From Ruminococcus sp. (GTDB taxonomy: Bacteria > Bacillota > Clostridia > Oscillospirales > Ruminococcaceae): a DNA stretch of 64,000 nt. Shown here one piece after another: positions 54,131 through 62,762 of the stretch; the first letter of the stretch is position 1, and the number at the start of each line of letters is the position of its first letter. The stretch covers positions 1-64,000 of the forward strand of contig JAETQO010000013.1 in assembly GCA_021770655.1 (NCBI GenBank), read 5' to 3'. A program made the position numbers and the translations under genes. Below the pieces are notes generated by a model that was not told where the DNA came from, searched no databases, and was given only the letters and a program-made list of their open reading frames with translations.

Positions 54131-56197
54131 ATGGATAAATTTTTGGAAAAAGCTAAAAACCTTGTCGCTAAAATGACGCCGGAGGAGAAATGTTCTCAGC
54201 TCAAATATGATTCACCCGCTATATCAAGGCTTGGGATTCCTGCGTATAACTGGTGGAATGAGGGGCTTCACGGTGTTGCAAGAGCCGGAACGGCTACTAT
54301 GTTTCCACAGGCGATAGGTCTTGCGGCAACATTTGACGATGCGCTTATGGAAAAAGTCGGAGAGGTGATTTCCATAGAGGCGAGGGCAAAGTATAATTAC
54401 GCTTCGGCGCAGGGCGACAGGGATATTTACAAGGGCCTTACATTGTGGAGTCCTAACGTAAATATTTTCCGTGATCCACGATGGGGAAGAGGTCATGAAA
54501 CCTACGGCGAGGACCCTTATCTTACTTCTGTACTGGGCTTAAACTTTGTGAAAGGAATTCAGGGTGACGGCGAGTATCTCAGAGCGGCGGCGTGTGCAAA
54601 ACATTTTGCTGTTCACAGCGGTCCTGAGGCGGTCCGTCATGAATTTAATGCCGAGGTAAGTGAAAAGGATCTTCATGAAACTTATCTGTATGCCTTTGAA
54701 AAGCTTGTAAAATCAGGAGTTGAAGGTATCATGGGCGCATATAACTGCGTCAACGGAGAGCCTGCCTGCGCTAATTCGGAGCTTATGGATATTTTGTACG
54801 ATAAATGGGGATTTGACGGTTATTTCACTTCCGATTGCTGGGCTATCGCGGATTTCCATACTTATCACGGCTTTACCGAAACCGCGCCTGAATCAGCGGC
54901 TGTTGCAGTAAAGGCAGGCTGCGATATAAACTGCGGAAACACCTATATTCACCTTATGAAAGCCTATGACGAAGGGTTGATAACCGAGGAAGAGATTGAC
55001 CGCGCGGTAATAAAAGCTATGAGAACAAGACTGCGCCTTGGAATGGGCGCAGAAACAGAGTATGACAATATTCCGTTTTCGGCTATCGACTGCAAGGAGC
55101 ATAACGACCTGTCGCTCCAAGCGGCGGAGAAGTCAATGGTGCTTTTGAAGGACGACGGGATACTGCCGCTTGACAGGAACAAAATCAAATCGATCGGAGT
55201 AATAGGACCTAATGCCGACAGCCGTGCGGCATTGTACGGAAACTATAACGGAACTGCATCACGATATATTACTTTTCTTGAGGGTGTTCAGGACAGTTTT
55301 GACGGAAGAGTGTATTATTCTGAGGGCTGTCACCTTTACAAAGACAAGGTTGAGGGACTCGCATTGCCGCAGGACAGAATTTCAGAGGCAGTTGCCGCAG
55401 CAGAAATTTCCGATGTCGTGATACTGTGTCTCGGACTTGACGCATCGCTTGAGGGAGAGGAGGGCGACGCAGGAAATGCTTATGCCAGCGGAGACAAGGC
55501 AGATCTTAGGCTTCCGGAAAGCCAGCGTTATCTGCTGAAAACCATACTTGATCTAGGCAAGCCAACGGTGGTTGTGCTGGCTTCGGGAAGCTCGCTCAAC
55601 ATTGAAGACAACAGAGCAAATGCGATCATTCAAGCATGGTATCCCGGATCAAAGGGCGGAAAGGCTCTTGCCGAGATTATTTTCGGTGATGTTTCTCCAT
55701 CGGGAAAGCTTCCGGTAACTTTTTATCAGAAGGCAGAAAAGCTTCCTGATTTCTGTGATTATTCAATGAGCCGACGGACTTATCGCTATACAAGGGATAA
55801 TATTCTTTATCCTTTCGGCTTCGGTCTTACCTATTCTGATTTTACTCTTGATATTTCTCGTGCGGATATGGACGAGCCTGCTTTTTACTTCCGCATTTCC
55901 AACAACGGTAAGTATGACTCAGGCGAGGTAGTTCAGATATATATCAAAGATGAAACACAAGCTTTTGCAGAACCTTTTCCGAGACTATGCGGATTCAAGC
56001 GAGTGTTTGTAAGGGCAGGCGAGTACGAGGACATCAGAGTAGAGCTTAGTGAAGATTGCTTCACTTCGGTCAACGATAAAGGGAAGCGGGTGTCTGCAGG
56101 AAAAAAATACACGTTTTACTGCGGTTTTTCTCAGCCGGACAAGCTGAGTGCAGAACTTACCGGGGAAATGCCGTTGATATTCAATGCAGAGATATGA
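54131..56197 (+). CDS. Glycoside hydrolase family 3, beta-xylosidase/beta-glucosidase type
   Basis: This enzyme releases terminal beta-linked sugars. The 688 residues carry the GH3 N-terminal barrel (about 1-300), the C-terminal alpha/beta sandwich and a fibronectin-III-like end (about 580-680). The catalytic nucleophile Asp is at about residue 235, in YFTSDCWAI. The motifs WWNEGLHGVAR, LWSPNVNIFRDPRWGRGHETYGEDP and KHFAVHSGPE resemble the BxlB/xylosidase branch. No signal peptide is seen, so it works inside the cell on imported oligosaccharides. ATG 54131 has GGGAGG 10 bp before it; the frame from 54002 overlaps tetR and has none. No transporter is adjacent. Confidence 0.93.
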   Translation: MDKFLEKAKNLVAKMTPEEKCSQLKYDSPAISRLGIPAYNWWNEGLHGVARAGTATMFPQAIGLAATFDDALMEKVGEVISIEARAKYNYASAQGDRDIYKGLTLWSPNVNIFRDPRWGRGHETYGEDPYLTSVLGLNFVKGIQGDGEYLRAAACAKHFAVHSGPEAVRHEFNAEVSEKDLHETYLYAFEKLVKSGVEGIMGAYNCVNGEPACANSELMDILYDKWGFDGYFTSDCWAIADFHTYHGFTETAPESAAVAVKAGCDINCGNTYIHLMKAYDEGLITEEEIDRAVIKAMRTRLRLGMGAETEYDNIPFSAIDCKEHNDLSLQAAEKSMVLLKDDGILPLDRNKIKSIGVIGPNADSRAALYGNYNGTASRYITFLEGVQDSFDGRVYYSEGCHLYKDKVEGLALPQDRISEAVAAAEISDVVILCLGLDASLEGEEGDAGNAYASGDKADLRLPESQRYLLKTILDLGKPTVVVLASGSSLNIEDNRANAIIQAWYPGSKGGKALAEIIFGDVSPSGKLPVTFYQKAEKLPDFCDYSMSRRTYRYTRDNILYPFGFGLTYSDFTLDISRADMDEPAFYFRISNNGKYDSGEVVQIYIKDETQAFAEPFPRLCGFKRVFVRAGEYEDIRVELSEDCFTSVNDKGKRVSAGKKYTFYCGFSQPDKLSAELTGEMPLIFNAEI

Positions 56198-56218
56198 GGC
56201 GAGTAAAGTCATAAAAAT

Positions 56219-56252
56219 AACGGAGCTGTCTGAAAAACAGCTCCGTTGCTTT
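56219..56252. terminator. Bidirectional terminator
   Basis: An 11-bp stem, AACGGAGCTGT (56219-56229) / ACAGCTCCGTT (56237-56247), is flanked by AT-rich sequence. It separates the converging GH3 and purD genes. Confidence 0.85.
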
Positions 56253-56268
56253 ATGATTTTTTGAAAAA

Positions 56269-57624
56269 TTACTGTCTGAGATAAACCCCGTTTTCTTCGA
56301 TGTAATCTTCCATATCCTGTTTGTATTCAAGGTCAAGCGGGTCTGAGGGGATAGCTTTCAGCGCGCGCTGGCCGATATCCTTTCTGTAATGCTCGCCCTC
56401 AAATGTAATTTTAGATACGGCTTCATAGGATTTGTTCAATGCGCCCTGAAGAGTACAAGCATTGCAGGTAACGCCGAGAACCCGTCCTCCGTTTGTGTAG
56501 AATTTTCCGTTTCCGTACTTAGTGCCTGCATGATAAACAAATGCGCCGTCAACTTGACCCTTGTCATCCATGCCGTTCATTTCAACACCCTTTTTGTACT
56601 TGACAGGATATCCGCCGCTTGCCACTACAACGCAGGTGCAGTAACCTGATTTCCAGCCGATCTTGACGTCGGAAAGAGTGTGGTTGTAAATAGCCTCGAA
56701 AATCTCACACAGATCCCCCTCGAGCATAGGCAGAACTACCTGTGTTTCGGGATCTCCGAAACGGCAGTTGTACTCGATGACCTTAGGACCGTTCGGAGTG
56801 AGCATAAGCCCGAAATAGAGACAGCCCTCAAATGTTCTTCCCTCTGCGTTCATAGCGTTTATCGTGGGAAGAAAGATCTTTTCCATACATTCCTTTGCAA
56901 TCTCGTCCGTGTAGTATGGATTAGGCGCTACAGTGCCCATTCCGCCGGTGTTCAGACCTTTGTCTCCGTCAAGCGCACGCTTGTGATCCATGGAAGAAAT
57001 CATAGGAACAACAGTTTTTCCGTCTGTAAAGGACAGAACTGAGACCTCCGGTCCGGTAAGATATTCTTCAACAACGATAGTTGAACTGCTTTCGCCGAAC
57101 TGCTTGTCGTCTATCATAGAATGGATAGCTTCGCAGGCTTCTTTCTCGTTTTCTGCAAGGATAACGCCTTTTCCGAGAGCAAGTCCGTCTGCTTTGATAA
57201 CTGCGGGATAGGTATTCTGTTCCTTGACATATTTTATAGCGTCCTCGCTGTTAGTGAATACCTCGTATTTGGCGGTCGGAATGTTGTACTTTTTCATAAG
57301 CTCCTTGGAGAATACCTTAGAGCCTTCAATAACGGCGGCGTTCTTTTTCGGGCCAAAGGTCATGAAACCCTCCGCCTGTAAAGCGTCTACCATTCCAAGA
57401 ACCAGCGGATCGTCCGGTGCAACGGCGACCATATCGACTTTCAGCTTTTTAGCAAGCGCCACAACGCCTTCAATGTCTGTTGCGGCAACGTCAAAGCATT
57501 CTGCATAACGTGAAATTCCGCCGTTTCCCGGGGTGCAGTAAAGCTTATCGACTCTGGGAGATTCGGCGAGCTTCATTATGATAGCATGCTCGCGTCCGCC
57601 TCCGCCGACAACTAATATGTTCAT
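56269..57624 (-). CDS. purD: Phosphoribosylamine-glycine ligase
   Basis: This is step two of purine synthesis: ATP + glycine + phosphoribosylamine to GAR. It is 451 residues and an ATP-grasp enzyme. Signatures are ILVVGGGGREHAII (about 3-16), the P-loop-like KADGLALGKGVI (about 144-155), GLNTGGMGTVAP and the metal site VIEYNCRFGDPETQVVLP (about 284-301). It is the last gene of the pur transcript, 59 bp after the lipoprotein gene, with GGAGG as ribosome site. The C terminus is slightly longer than average. Confidence 0.97.
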   Translation of the reverse strand: MNILVVGGGGREHAIIMKLAESPRVDKLYCTPGNGGISRYAECFDVAATDIEGVVALAKKLKVDMVAVAPDDPLVLGMVDALQAEGFMTFGPKKNAAVIEGSKVFSKELMKKYNIPTAKYEVFTNSEDAIKYVKEQNTYPAVIKADGLALGKGVILAENEKEACEAIHSMIDDKQFGESSSTIVVEEYLTGPEVSVLSFTDGKTVVPMISSMDHKRALDGDKGLNTGGMGTVAPNPYYTDEIAKECMEKIFLPTINAMNAEGRTFEGCLYFGLMLTPNGPKVIEYNCRFGDPETQVVLPMLEGDLCEIFEAIYNHTLSDVKIGWKSGYCTCVVVASGGYPVKYKKGVEMNGMDDKGQVDGAFVYHAGTKYGNGKFYTNGGRVLGVTCNACTLQGALNKSYEAVSKITFEGEHYRKDIGQRALKAIPSDPLDLEYKQDMEDYIEENGVYLRQ

Positions 57625-57683
57625 GTAATTACCTCCTTGTTGGATCGTACTGCGAAATTATTGAGCGTTACAGAGGTTATTGC

Positions 57684-58406
57684 TTACTTAAGCTCAAAAG
57701 AGTCAAGAATTGTCTGGAACTCCGGCTTGAGAGTATCATAAGCTGAATCATTAGCGCCGTATGTGATTACGATAAGGTTTCCGTTTTCTGAAACGATAAT
57801 CTGATTGAGGAAAACCTTAACTGTACCGACTTCGCCTGTTACGTCTACGGTATAAGCCTCTGTGCCTGCAAAGTCAATGGTTTTGTCGGCTGTAATTGTG
57901 TATCCGTCCATGGATTCGTATGTCTGTTTGATCTGATCTGCATAGTCGCTGGCGGTAAGACCGTTGAGAAGCTCATCAGACATAGAAATTACATTAATAG
58001 AACCGGAAGCAAGGTTAGCGTCGTCTCCGATGTCTGCGTATGAGAACATACAGTCAACGCCTGCGTTATCCTGCATTGTCCACTTTTCGGAATCGATAGT
58101 GAAGGAATATGTTGAGCCTGTGTAAACGTTGTTCTCATAAGTACCTTCACCCTCAACGTCGCTTCCGCCTTCGGAATCGTCGGTTGCTTTGCTGGAATCA
58201 GTTACTGCAGGAGCCTCGGATTCGTCGGCTGTGGTTTCTGCAGGAGCTTCTGATTCCTCAGCAGCTGTTGTGGTTGCAGCTTCCGTAGTTGTAGTAGTTG
58301 TACTGTTTGCAGCCTCAGACTTGCTTGAAGAATCCTCGGATTCTGAACAGCCTGTTACTGCAAATACCATTGTGAGTGCCATTAAAGACGCCATAAGTTT
58401 TTTCAT
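57684..58406 (-). CDS. Lipoprotein with Ser/Thr-rich linker, unknown
   Basis: This 240-residue lipoprotein has a signal peptide ending in the lipobox VTGC (Cys at about 20) and a Ser/Thr/Glu/Ala-rich linker (about 21-85). A compact domain (about 90-240) follows, with YTGSTYSFTIDSEKWTMQDN and a C terminus that resembles the PsbP/DcrB-like SRPBCC-type 'small secreted' beta domains. It is the gene between purH and purD, with GGAGAAAAT as ribosome site. Its link to purine synthesis is not obvious; co-transcription is inferred from the position. Confidence 0.75.
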   Translation of the reverse strand: MKKLMASLMALTMVFAVTGCSESEDSSSKSEAANSTTTTTTEAATTTAAEESEAPAETTADESEAPAVTDSSKATDDSEGGSDVEGEGTYENNVYTGSTYSFTIDSEKWTMQDNAGVDCMFSYADIGDDANLASGSINVISMSDELLNGLTASDYADQIKQTYESMDGYTITADKTIDFAGTEAYTVDVTGEVGTVKVFLNQIIVSENGNLIVITYGANDSAYDTLKPEFQTILDSFELK

Positions 58407-58448
58407 AATTGATTTTCTCCTTTTCGTTTCTTACTTTTTATTAAAAGA

Positions 58449-59630
58449 TTAATGATGGAATAATCTTATTCCCGTAAATGCCATAGCTATATTGTACTTG
58501 TTGCAAGTCATTATAACATGGTCGTCTCTGATAGAACCGCCCGGCTCTGCGATATAAGCGACGCCGGATTTCTTAGCTCTTTCGATATTGTCGCCGAATG
58601 GGAAGAATGCGTCTGAACCGAGACAAACTCCTGTGTTCTTTGCAAGCCATTCTTTCTTTTCAGCTTCTGTAAGCACCTCCGGCTTTACCTTGAAGGTATT
58701 CTGCCATACGCCCTCGGCAAGAACATCGTCATGCTCGTCGGAAATGTATACGTCGATAGTGTTATCTCTGTCCGGACGTCTGATATTGTCAACAAACTGA
58801 AGTCCCAGAACCTTTGGATGCTGTCTGAGCCACCAGATGTCTGCCTTATTTCCCGCAAGCCTTGTGCAGTGGATTCTCGACTGCTGTCCTGCGCCGATAC
58901 CGATCGCCTGCCCGTCCTTAACGTAGCAAACGCTGTTGGACTGAGTATATTTCAGTGTGATAAGAGAAATGACCAAGTCTGTTTTCTTATCCTCCGGAAT
59001 ATCCTTGTTTTCGGTAACGATATTTGAAAGCATATCGTTGTCGATTTTAAGCTCGTTTCTGCCCTGTTCAAAGGTCACACCGAAAACCTGCTTTCTCTCA
59101 ATTTCAGCGGGAACATAGTTCTCGTCGATTTTGATGATATTGTAGGTTCCTTTTCTCTTTGATTTAAGAATTTCGAGAGCCTCGTCGGTATAGCCCGGAG
59201 CGATGATTCCGTCGGAAACCTCTCTCTGTATCATCTTAGCGGTGCAGGCGTCGCATTCGTCGGAAAGAGCGATAAAATCGCCGTAGGACGACATTCTGTC
59301 TGCTCCTCTTGCTCTTGCGTAAGCGCAGGCAAGAGGAGAAAGCTCACCCAGATCGTCAACAAAGTAAATTTTCTTCTCAACATCGCTGAGGGGCTTGCCG
59401 ATAGCCGCACCGGCAGGGGAAACGTGCTTAAAGGACGTTGCGGCACAATAGCCTGTAGCCTTTTTAAGCTCTCTTACAAGCTGCCAGCCGTTGAATGCGT
59501 CAAGCAGATTGATATAGCCCGGCTTGCCGTTCAGCACCTCGATAGGCAGATCGCCGCCGTTTTCCATAAAAACTCTCGACGGCTTCTGATTTGGGTTACA
59601 GCCGTACTTTAAAAGCATTTCATTTGCCAT
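58449..59630 (-). CDS. purH: Stand-alone AICAR transformylase (PurH C-terminal domain only)
   Basis: This is the formyltransferase step from AICAR to FAICAR. At 393 residues it contains the AICARFT domain and begins MANEMLLKYGCNPNQKPSRV. The catalytic Lys-His pair is in SFKHVSPAGAAIG (about 67-79), with RLAGNKADIWWLRQHPKVL and the C-terminal SDAFFPFGDNIERA. The N-terminal IMP-cyclohydrolase (MGS-like) domain of ordinary bifunctional PurH (about 200 residues) is absent. It is not truncated by a visible deletion, since it has its own ATG and GGAGGTAAAAAT ribosome site. The missing step is supplied by the PurO-like gene upstream. Confidence 0.9.
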   Translation of the reverse strand: MANEMLLKYGCNPNQKPSRVFMENGGDLPIEVLNGKPGYINLLDAFNGWQLVRELKKATGYCAATSFKHVSPAGAAIGKPLSDVEKKIYFVDDLGELSPLACAYARARGADRMSSYGDFIALSDECDACTAKMIQREVSDGIIAPGYTDEALEILKSKRKGTYNIIKIDENYVPAEIERKQVFGVTFEQGRNELKIDNDMLSNIVTENKDIPEDKKTDLVISLITLKYTQSNSVCYVKDGQAIGIGAGQQSRIHCTRLAGNKADIWWLRQHPKVLGLQFVDNIRRPDRDNTIDVYISDEHDDVLAEGVWQNTFKVKPEVLTEAEKKEWLAKNTGVCLGSDAFFPFGDNIERAKKSGVAYIAEPGGSIRDDHVIMTCNKYNIAMAFTGIRLFHH

Positions 59631-59648
59631 ATTTTTACCTCCTGTAAA

Positions 59649-59915
59649 TTAGAAAAATAAATCTAACGGGCGGAGCAGAAAGAACAGCAAAGCCGCAAGG
59701 ATAACTCCTATAATGATATATACAATTATGTTTGCAATGAAAAGCGGTCCGGACATTTTCGGCTTATCTTCATTTTTCATTTCCTTATGTTTGGAAACAC
59801 GTCTGTAAATAAGTAAAACGACCGTTATCAGCAGAACAATGCCTGCGATAATGCTTACATAAATGTAAATGCCGGCTAATTGGATAAGTCCCCCGATAGC
59901 TTTAAATTCTTTCAT
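59649..59915 (-). CDS. Small two-helix membrane protein, unknown
   Basis: This 88-residue protein has two hydrophobic segments (about 12-37 and 57-80) with a basic, Lys-rich loop between (RRVSKHKEMKNEDKP). It lies between the purO-like gene and purH with 21-bp and 18-bp gaps, so it belongs to the same transcript. No family recognised. Confidence 0.65.
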   Translation of the reverse strand: MKEFKAIGGLIQLAGIYIYVSIIAGIVLLITVVLLIYRRVSKHKEMKNEDKPKMSGPLFIANIIVYIIIGVILAALLFFLLRPLDLFF

Positions 59916-59936
59916 AGTTTTGCTCTTATGATCAGA

Positions 59937-60653
59937 TTATTTTGAATACTTATTAACTATCTTTGAAACTGCCTTGCCTGTAGCAATATCGATGTATCTT
60001 ACAAACAGCGAAACCTTGTTATCCTCGTTTAGGGCGTCCCAGAGCTTGCTTGTGAATTCGTCAATATCATTAGGGATAGAAACCTTTTTAGGCTCGCCCT
60101 CAAAGCTTGGCAGGGGATTTCCGTCGCCCATATAGGTGTGGATAAAATGACCTGCGCCGTTAAGAGGATTTGTGTAGGTATAAGTAAATCTCTCACAGCA
60201 GTCCGGATTGCCGTCTGCGGACTTGAGTATCGACATTGCATAATTGTATTTGCCGTTCTCAACGTGCATGATTCCCGAGATCCTCGGAGTGTAGTTAGGA
60301 GCGTCATCCTCATACTCTCTTGTGCGGAGCGACTGCTCAAAAGTCTGCTGTTTATCCATAAGCTCGTAGATCGTATCGGTCTGGTCGCCGTTGGTGACGA
60401 TAGTCTTGTTCCCCAGAACTCTTACCGGCGAGTAAATGATAAGGTGCGGGTCTGAAAGCTTGGATGGGTCTGCCGCTTCGGTTTTGATGCCGTCCTCGGT
60501 TTCAGTAAAAACTCTGTTTCTGGAGTTTACGCTTCTGCCCATGATAAAGTAAGCGGTAACTGCGCTTTTTCCGTCCTCGGATTTACCGATGACGATACCT
60601 CTTCCGGGGTAGGAATTGTTTTTCAGCTCGTCAAAAATATTAAGCGTTTTCAT
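59937..60653 (-). CDS. purO: IMP cyclohydrolase, PurO-type (archaeal-like)
   Basis: This 238-residue protein fits the PurO/IMP cyclohydrolase family (PF07826-type) first found in archaea. It opens with YPGRGIVIGKSEDGKSAVTAYFIMGRS followed by NSRNRVF, then the LIIYSPVRVLGN strand, NYTPRISGIMHVENGKYNYAMSILKS, and C-terminal HTYMGDGNPLPSFEGEP. The PurO fold is the NTN-hydrolase type. In this operon it supplies the ring-closing step FAICAR to IMP beside a purH gene that lacks that domain. This strengthens the call. Confidence 0.85.
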   Translation of the reverse strand: MKTLNIFDELKNNSYPGRGIVIGKSEDGKSAVTAYFIMGRSVNSRNRVFTETEDGIKTEAADPSKLSDPHLIIYSPVRVLGNKTIVTNGDQTDTIYELMDKQQTFEQSLRTREYEDDAPNYTPRISGIMHVENGKYNYAMSILKSADGNPDCCERFTYTYTNPLNGAGHFIHTYMGDGNPLPSFEGEPKKVSIPNDIDEFTSKLWDALNEDNKVSLFVRYIDIATGKAVSKIVNKYSK

Positions 60654-60698
60654 ATATTTATCCTCCTCTATATTTTATATACTAAGGGAATGTCCGTA

Positions 60699-61331
60699 TC
60701 AGCTTTCCAAATCAATGAACGCCTTGCCGTCCTTGACTGTGATTCTGTTCTCGCAGAACAAGGAAACCGCCTTGGGCAGGATTTTCCACTCAGCCTGTTC
60801 CATAACTCTGCGCTGGAGAATCTCAGGAGTATCTCCGTTTTCCACGGCAACGGATTTCTGCATAATTATCGGTCCGCCGTCGCAGACTTCCGTAACAAAG
60901 TGAACGGTCGCACCCGTAAGCTTTACGCCCTTTTCAAGCGCAGCTTCGTGGACGTGAAGTCCGTAAAACCCTTTTCCGCAGAAAGATGGGATAAGCGCAG
61001 GATGAACGTTCATCATTTTATAAGGGAACGCTTTAACTATCTGCTCGTCAAGGATCGTCATAAATCCGGCGTATACTATGAGGTCTGCTTTTTCTTCTTT
61101 CAAAGCGTCGGTGATAGCCTTTGTGTACTCGGCAACATCACCGTAAGCGTTTCTCGGGATAACTCTGGTAGGAATAGAGTTTTGGGCGGCTCTTTCAAGC
61201 GCATAAGCGCCTTCCTTTGAAGAGATAACACAGGTTATCTTACCGTTTTTTATTTCTCCGCTTTTTTCCGCGTCGATAAGCGCCTGAAGATTTGTTCCTC
61301 CGCCGGAAACAAGTACGCAGATATTTTTCAT
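60699..61331 (-). CDS. purN: Phosphoribosylglycinamide formyltransferase
   Basis: This enzyme adds a formyl group to GAR using formyltetrahydrofolate. It is 210 residues. Motifs are VLVSGGGTNLQALIDA (about 6-21), the catalytic block MMNVHPALIPSFCGKGFYG (about 105-123; Asn and His) and the catalytic Asp in VTEVCDGGPIIMQ (about 142-154). It lies one base from the following membrane-protein gene's end, showing tight operon packing. Confidence 0.97.
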   Translation of the reverse strand: MKNICVLVSGGGTNLQALIDAEKSGEIKNGKITCVISSKEGAYALERAAQNSIPTRVIPRNAYGDVAEYTKAITDALKEEKADLIVYAGFMTILDEQIVKAFPYKMMNVHPALIPSFCGKGFYGLHVHEAALEKGVKLTGATVHFVTEVCDGGPIIMQKSVAVENGDTPEILQRRVMEQAEWKILPKAVSLFCENRITVKDGKAFIDLES

Positions 61332-61811
61332 TTATTTCACCTCTTTTTGATCGTTGAGTTTTTCGGCTTTTTCTTCGTCCTGTGCATATTGACTCTGCGC
61401 AAAAATCACAAGAATTGAAGTAGCAACCGGCAGAAAGAAGATAAGCGTATAGGGCAGTCCCATAAGAATAGGGGAGAAAAATGCGATAACAATGCCGATG
61501 TAGTAAAGTCCTCCCGCAATAGATACAATAAACAGAGAAAGTCTTGAACTAATATAATTAACTATAAGAACCGCTATATATAGAACTTCGATGGAATAAG
61601 TAATAATTGTTAGCGGCATTTCATATGCCGAATGTTTTTCCTCTAAGAAAATCATTAATGACAGTGGGTTTAGCGCCAAATAGACTTGACTGCCGTTTAC
61701 AAAGTAAATTATAAGAGCAATGAGCTTGGATAAAAAATATACGCCGTAAATTATGCAGGCAAAAAGCAATGCTCCATAGCGATATTCGCTTATGTATTCG
61801 CGTTTTTTCAT
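61332..61811 (-). CDS. Four-helix membrane protein, unknown
   Basis: This 159-residue protein has four hydrophobic segments (about 13-37, 59-82, 88-112 and 114-138), a basic N terminus and an acidic, Lys/Glu-rich C terminus. I do not recognise a family. It lies between the lipoprotein gene and purN with gaps of 9 bp and 0 bp, so it is translated from the pur transcript. Base composition is more AT-rich than that of purN. Confidence 0.65.
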   Translation of the reverse strand: MKKREYISEYRYGALLFACIIYGVYFLSKLIALIIYFVNGSQVYLALNPLSLMIFLEEKHSAYEMPLTIITYSIEVLYIAVLIVNYISSRLSLFIVSIAGGLYYIGIVIAFFSPILMGLPYTLIFFLPVATSILVIFAQSQYAQDEEKAEKLNDQKEVK

Positions 61812-61820
61812 TTATTGCCC

Positions 61821-62645
61821 CTAAATATCTGCGGTACTGTCTATTGACTTGTACATTTCCTTTATTTCATTTTTGGACGGAAAATCAAAATGCTCTTCAA
61901 GAACGTCCTTACTGCCCAGAGCGATTTGCGTGGTGTTTAAATACGTCTGATTTATTTCATAATAGATAGATTCGTTCTTTTCAGTTTCTATCCAGATCGC
62001 GCCAAGCTCATCGCCGTCTTTATTTGTAAGAACTTTTATGGTACATCCAATGTAATCGCTGTCATAGTCGTGGAGATAATCCAAATTATCGGAATCATCA
62101 GAACGGCGCTTTACGGCGTCCTCCGAAAGATTTATGGTTACCTCAAATTTCAGATCATCGTCCGATTCAAGCTCGATGGTTTCCCACTCAACAGCAGGGT
62201 CGTTTTCACATTCAAGCATTTGAGATACATCGTTCAGGATTTGGCTGACTTGGGAACGCGAGCTTGACGAGCCTGAGAAATAATCTGTGGCAGTTTTACT
62301 GTCAAGGTTGAACGAATATTCCACATTGTCCCCGAAACTTCCTCCATCAAGGTAAATACTTGCAGTATTTTTGTTTATTTCATCACGTTCAAAAACAATA
62401 CTGCTGTCGATACCGTAAAATTCGTAGTCGCATTGCTCCTTATTTGAAAGAGGACATTTCTTTTGGCTTATGTACTGCTTGGAGTATTTTTTTGCAACAG
62501 AATAGCTGCTTTTTTGAAGTTCTCTGAAAACTCGTTTCTGAATATGTCTCAGTTCTTCATCGCCCAGATCCGAACCGCAGGAAACAGCCGACAGACAAAA
62601 TGTCATAGCCAGCATTGCGGCTGTAATTTTCTTTGCAATGTTCAT
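61821..62645 (-). CDS. Lipoprotein, unknown
   Basis: This 274-residue lipoprotein has a signal peptide ending at AVSC (Cys at about 23). The rest is acidic (Asp/Glu/Ser-rich) with beta-strand-like stretches such as VEYSFNLDSKTATDYF and LKFEVTINLSEDAVK. No catalytic motif is seen. The ribosome site is GGGGGG. It is the second gene of the pur transcript after purM, which it follows with a 117-bp gap; an independent start of transcription there cannot be excluded. Confidence 0.7.
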   Translation of the reverse strand: MNIAKKITAAMLAMTFCLSAVSCGSDLGDEELRHIQKRVFRELQKSSYSVAKKYSKQYISQKKCPLSNKEQCDYEFYGIDSSIVFERDEINKNTASIYLDGGSFGDNVEYSFNLDSKTATDYFSGSSSSRSQVSQILNDVSQMLECENDPAVEWETIELESDDDLKFEVTINLSEDAVKRRSDDSDNLDYLHDYDSDYIGCTIKVLTNKDGDELGAIWIETEKNESIYYEINQTYLNTTQIALGSKDVLEEHFDFPSKNEIKEMYKSIDSTADI

Positions 62646-62762
62646 TATTTACCCCCCGCCTATAATTTTATCTCTGTTAAACATAACAACGACTGTGATC
62701 AGCTTTTGCGTGTATGATCTGAAAAGCCTGAACGGCATTGTCTTTATATTCTATTATTTTTA

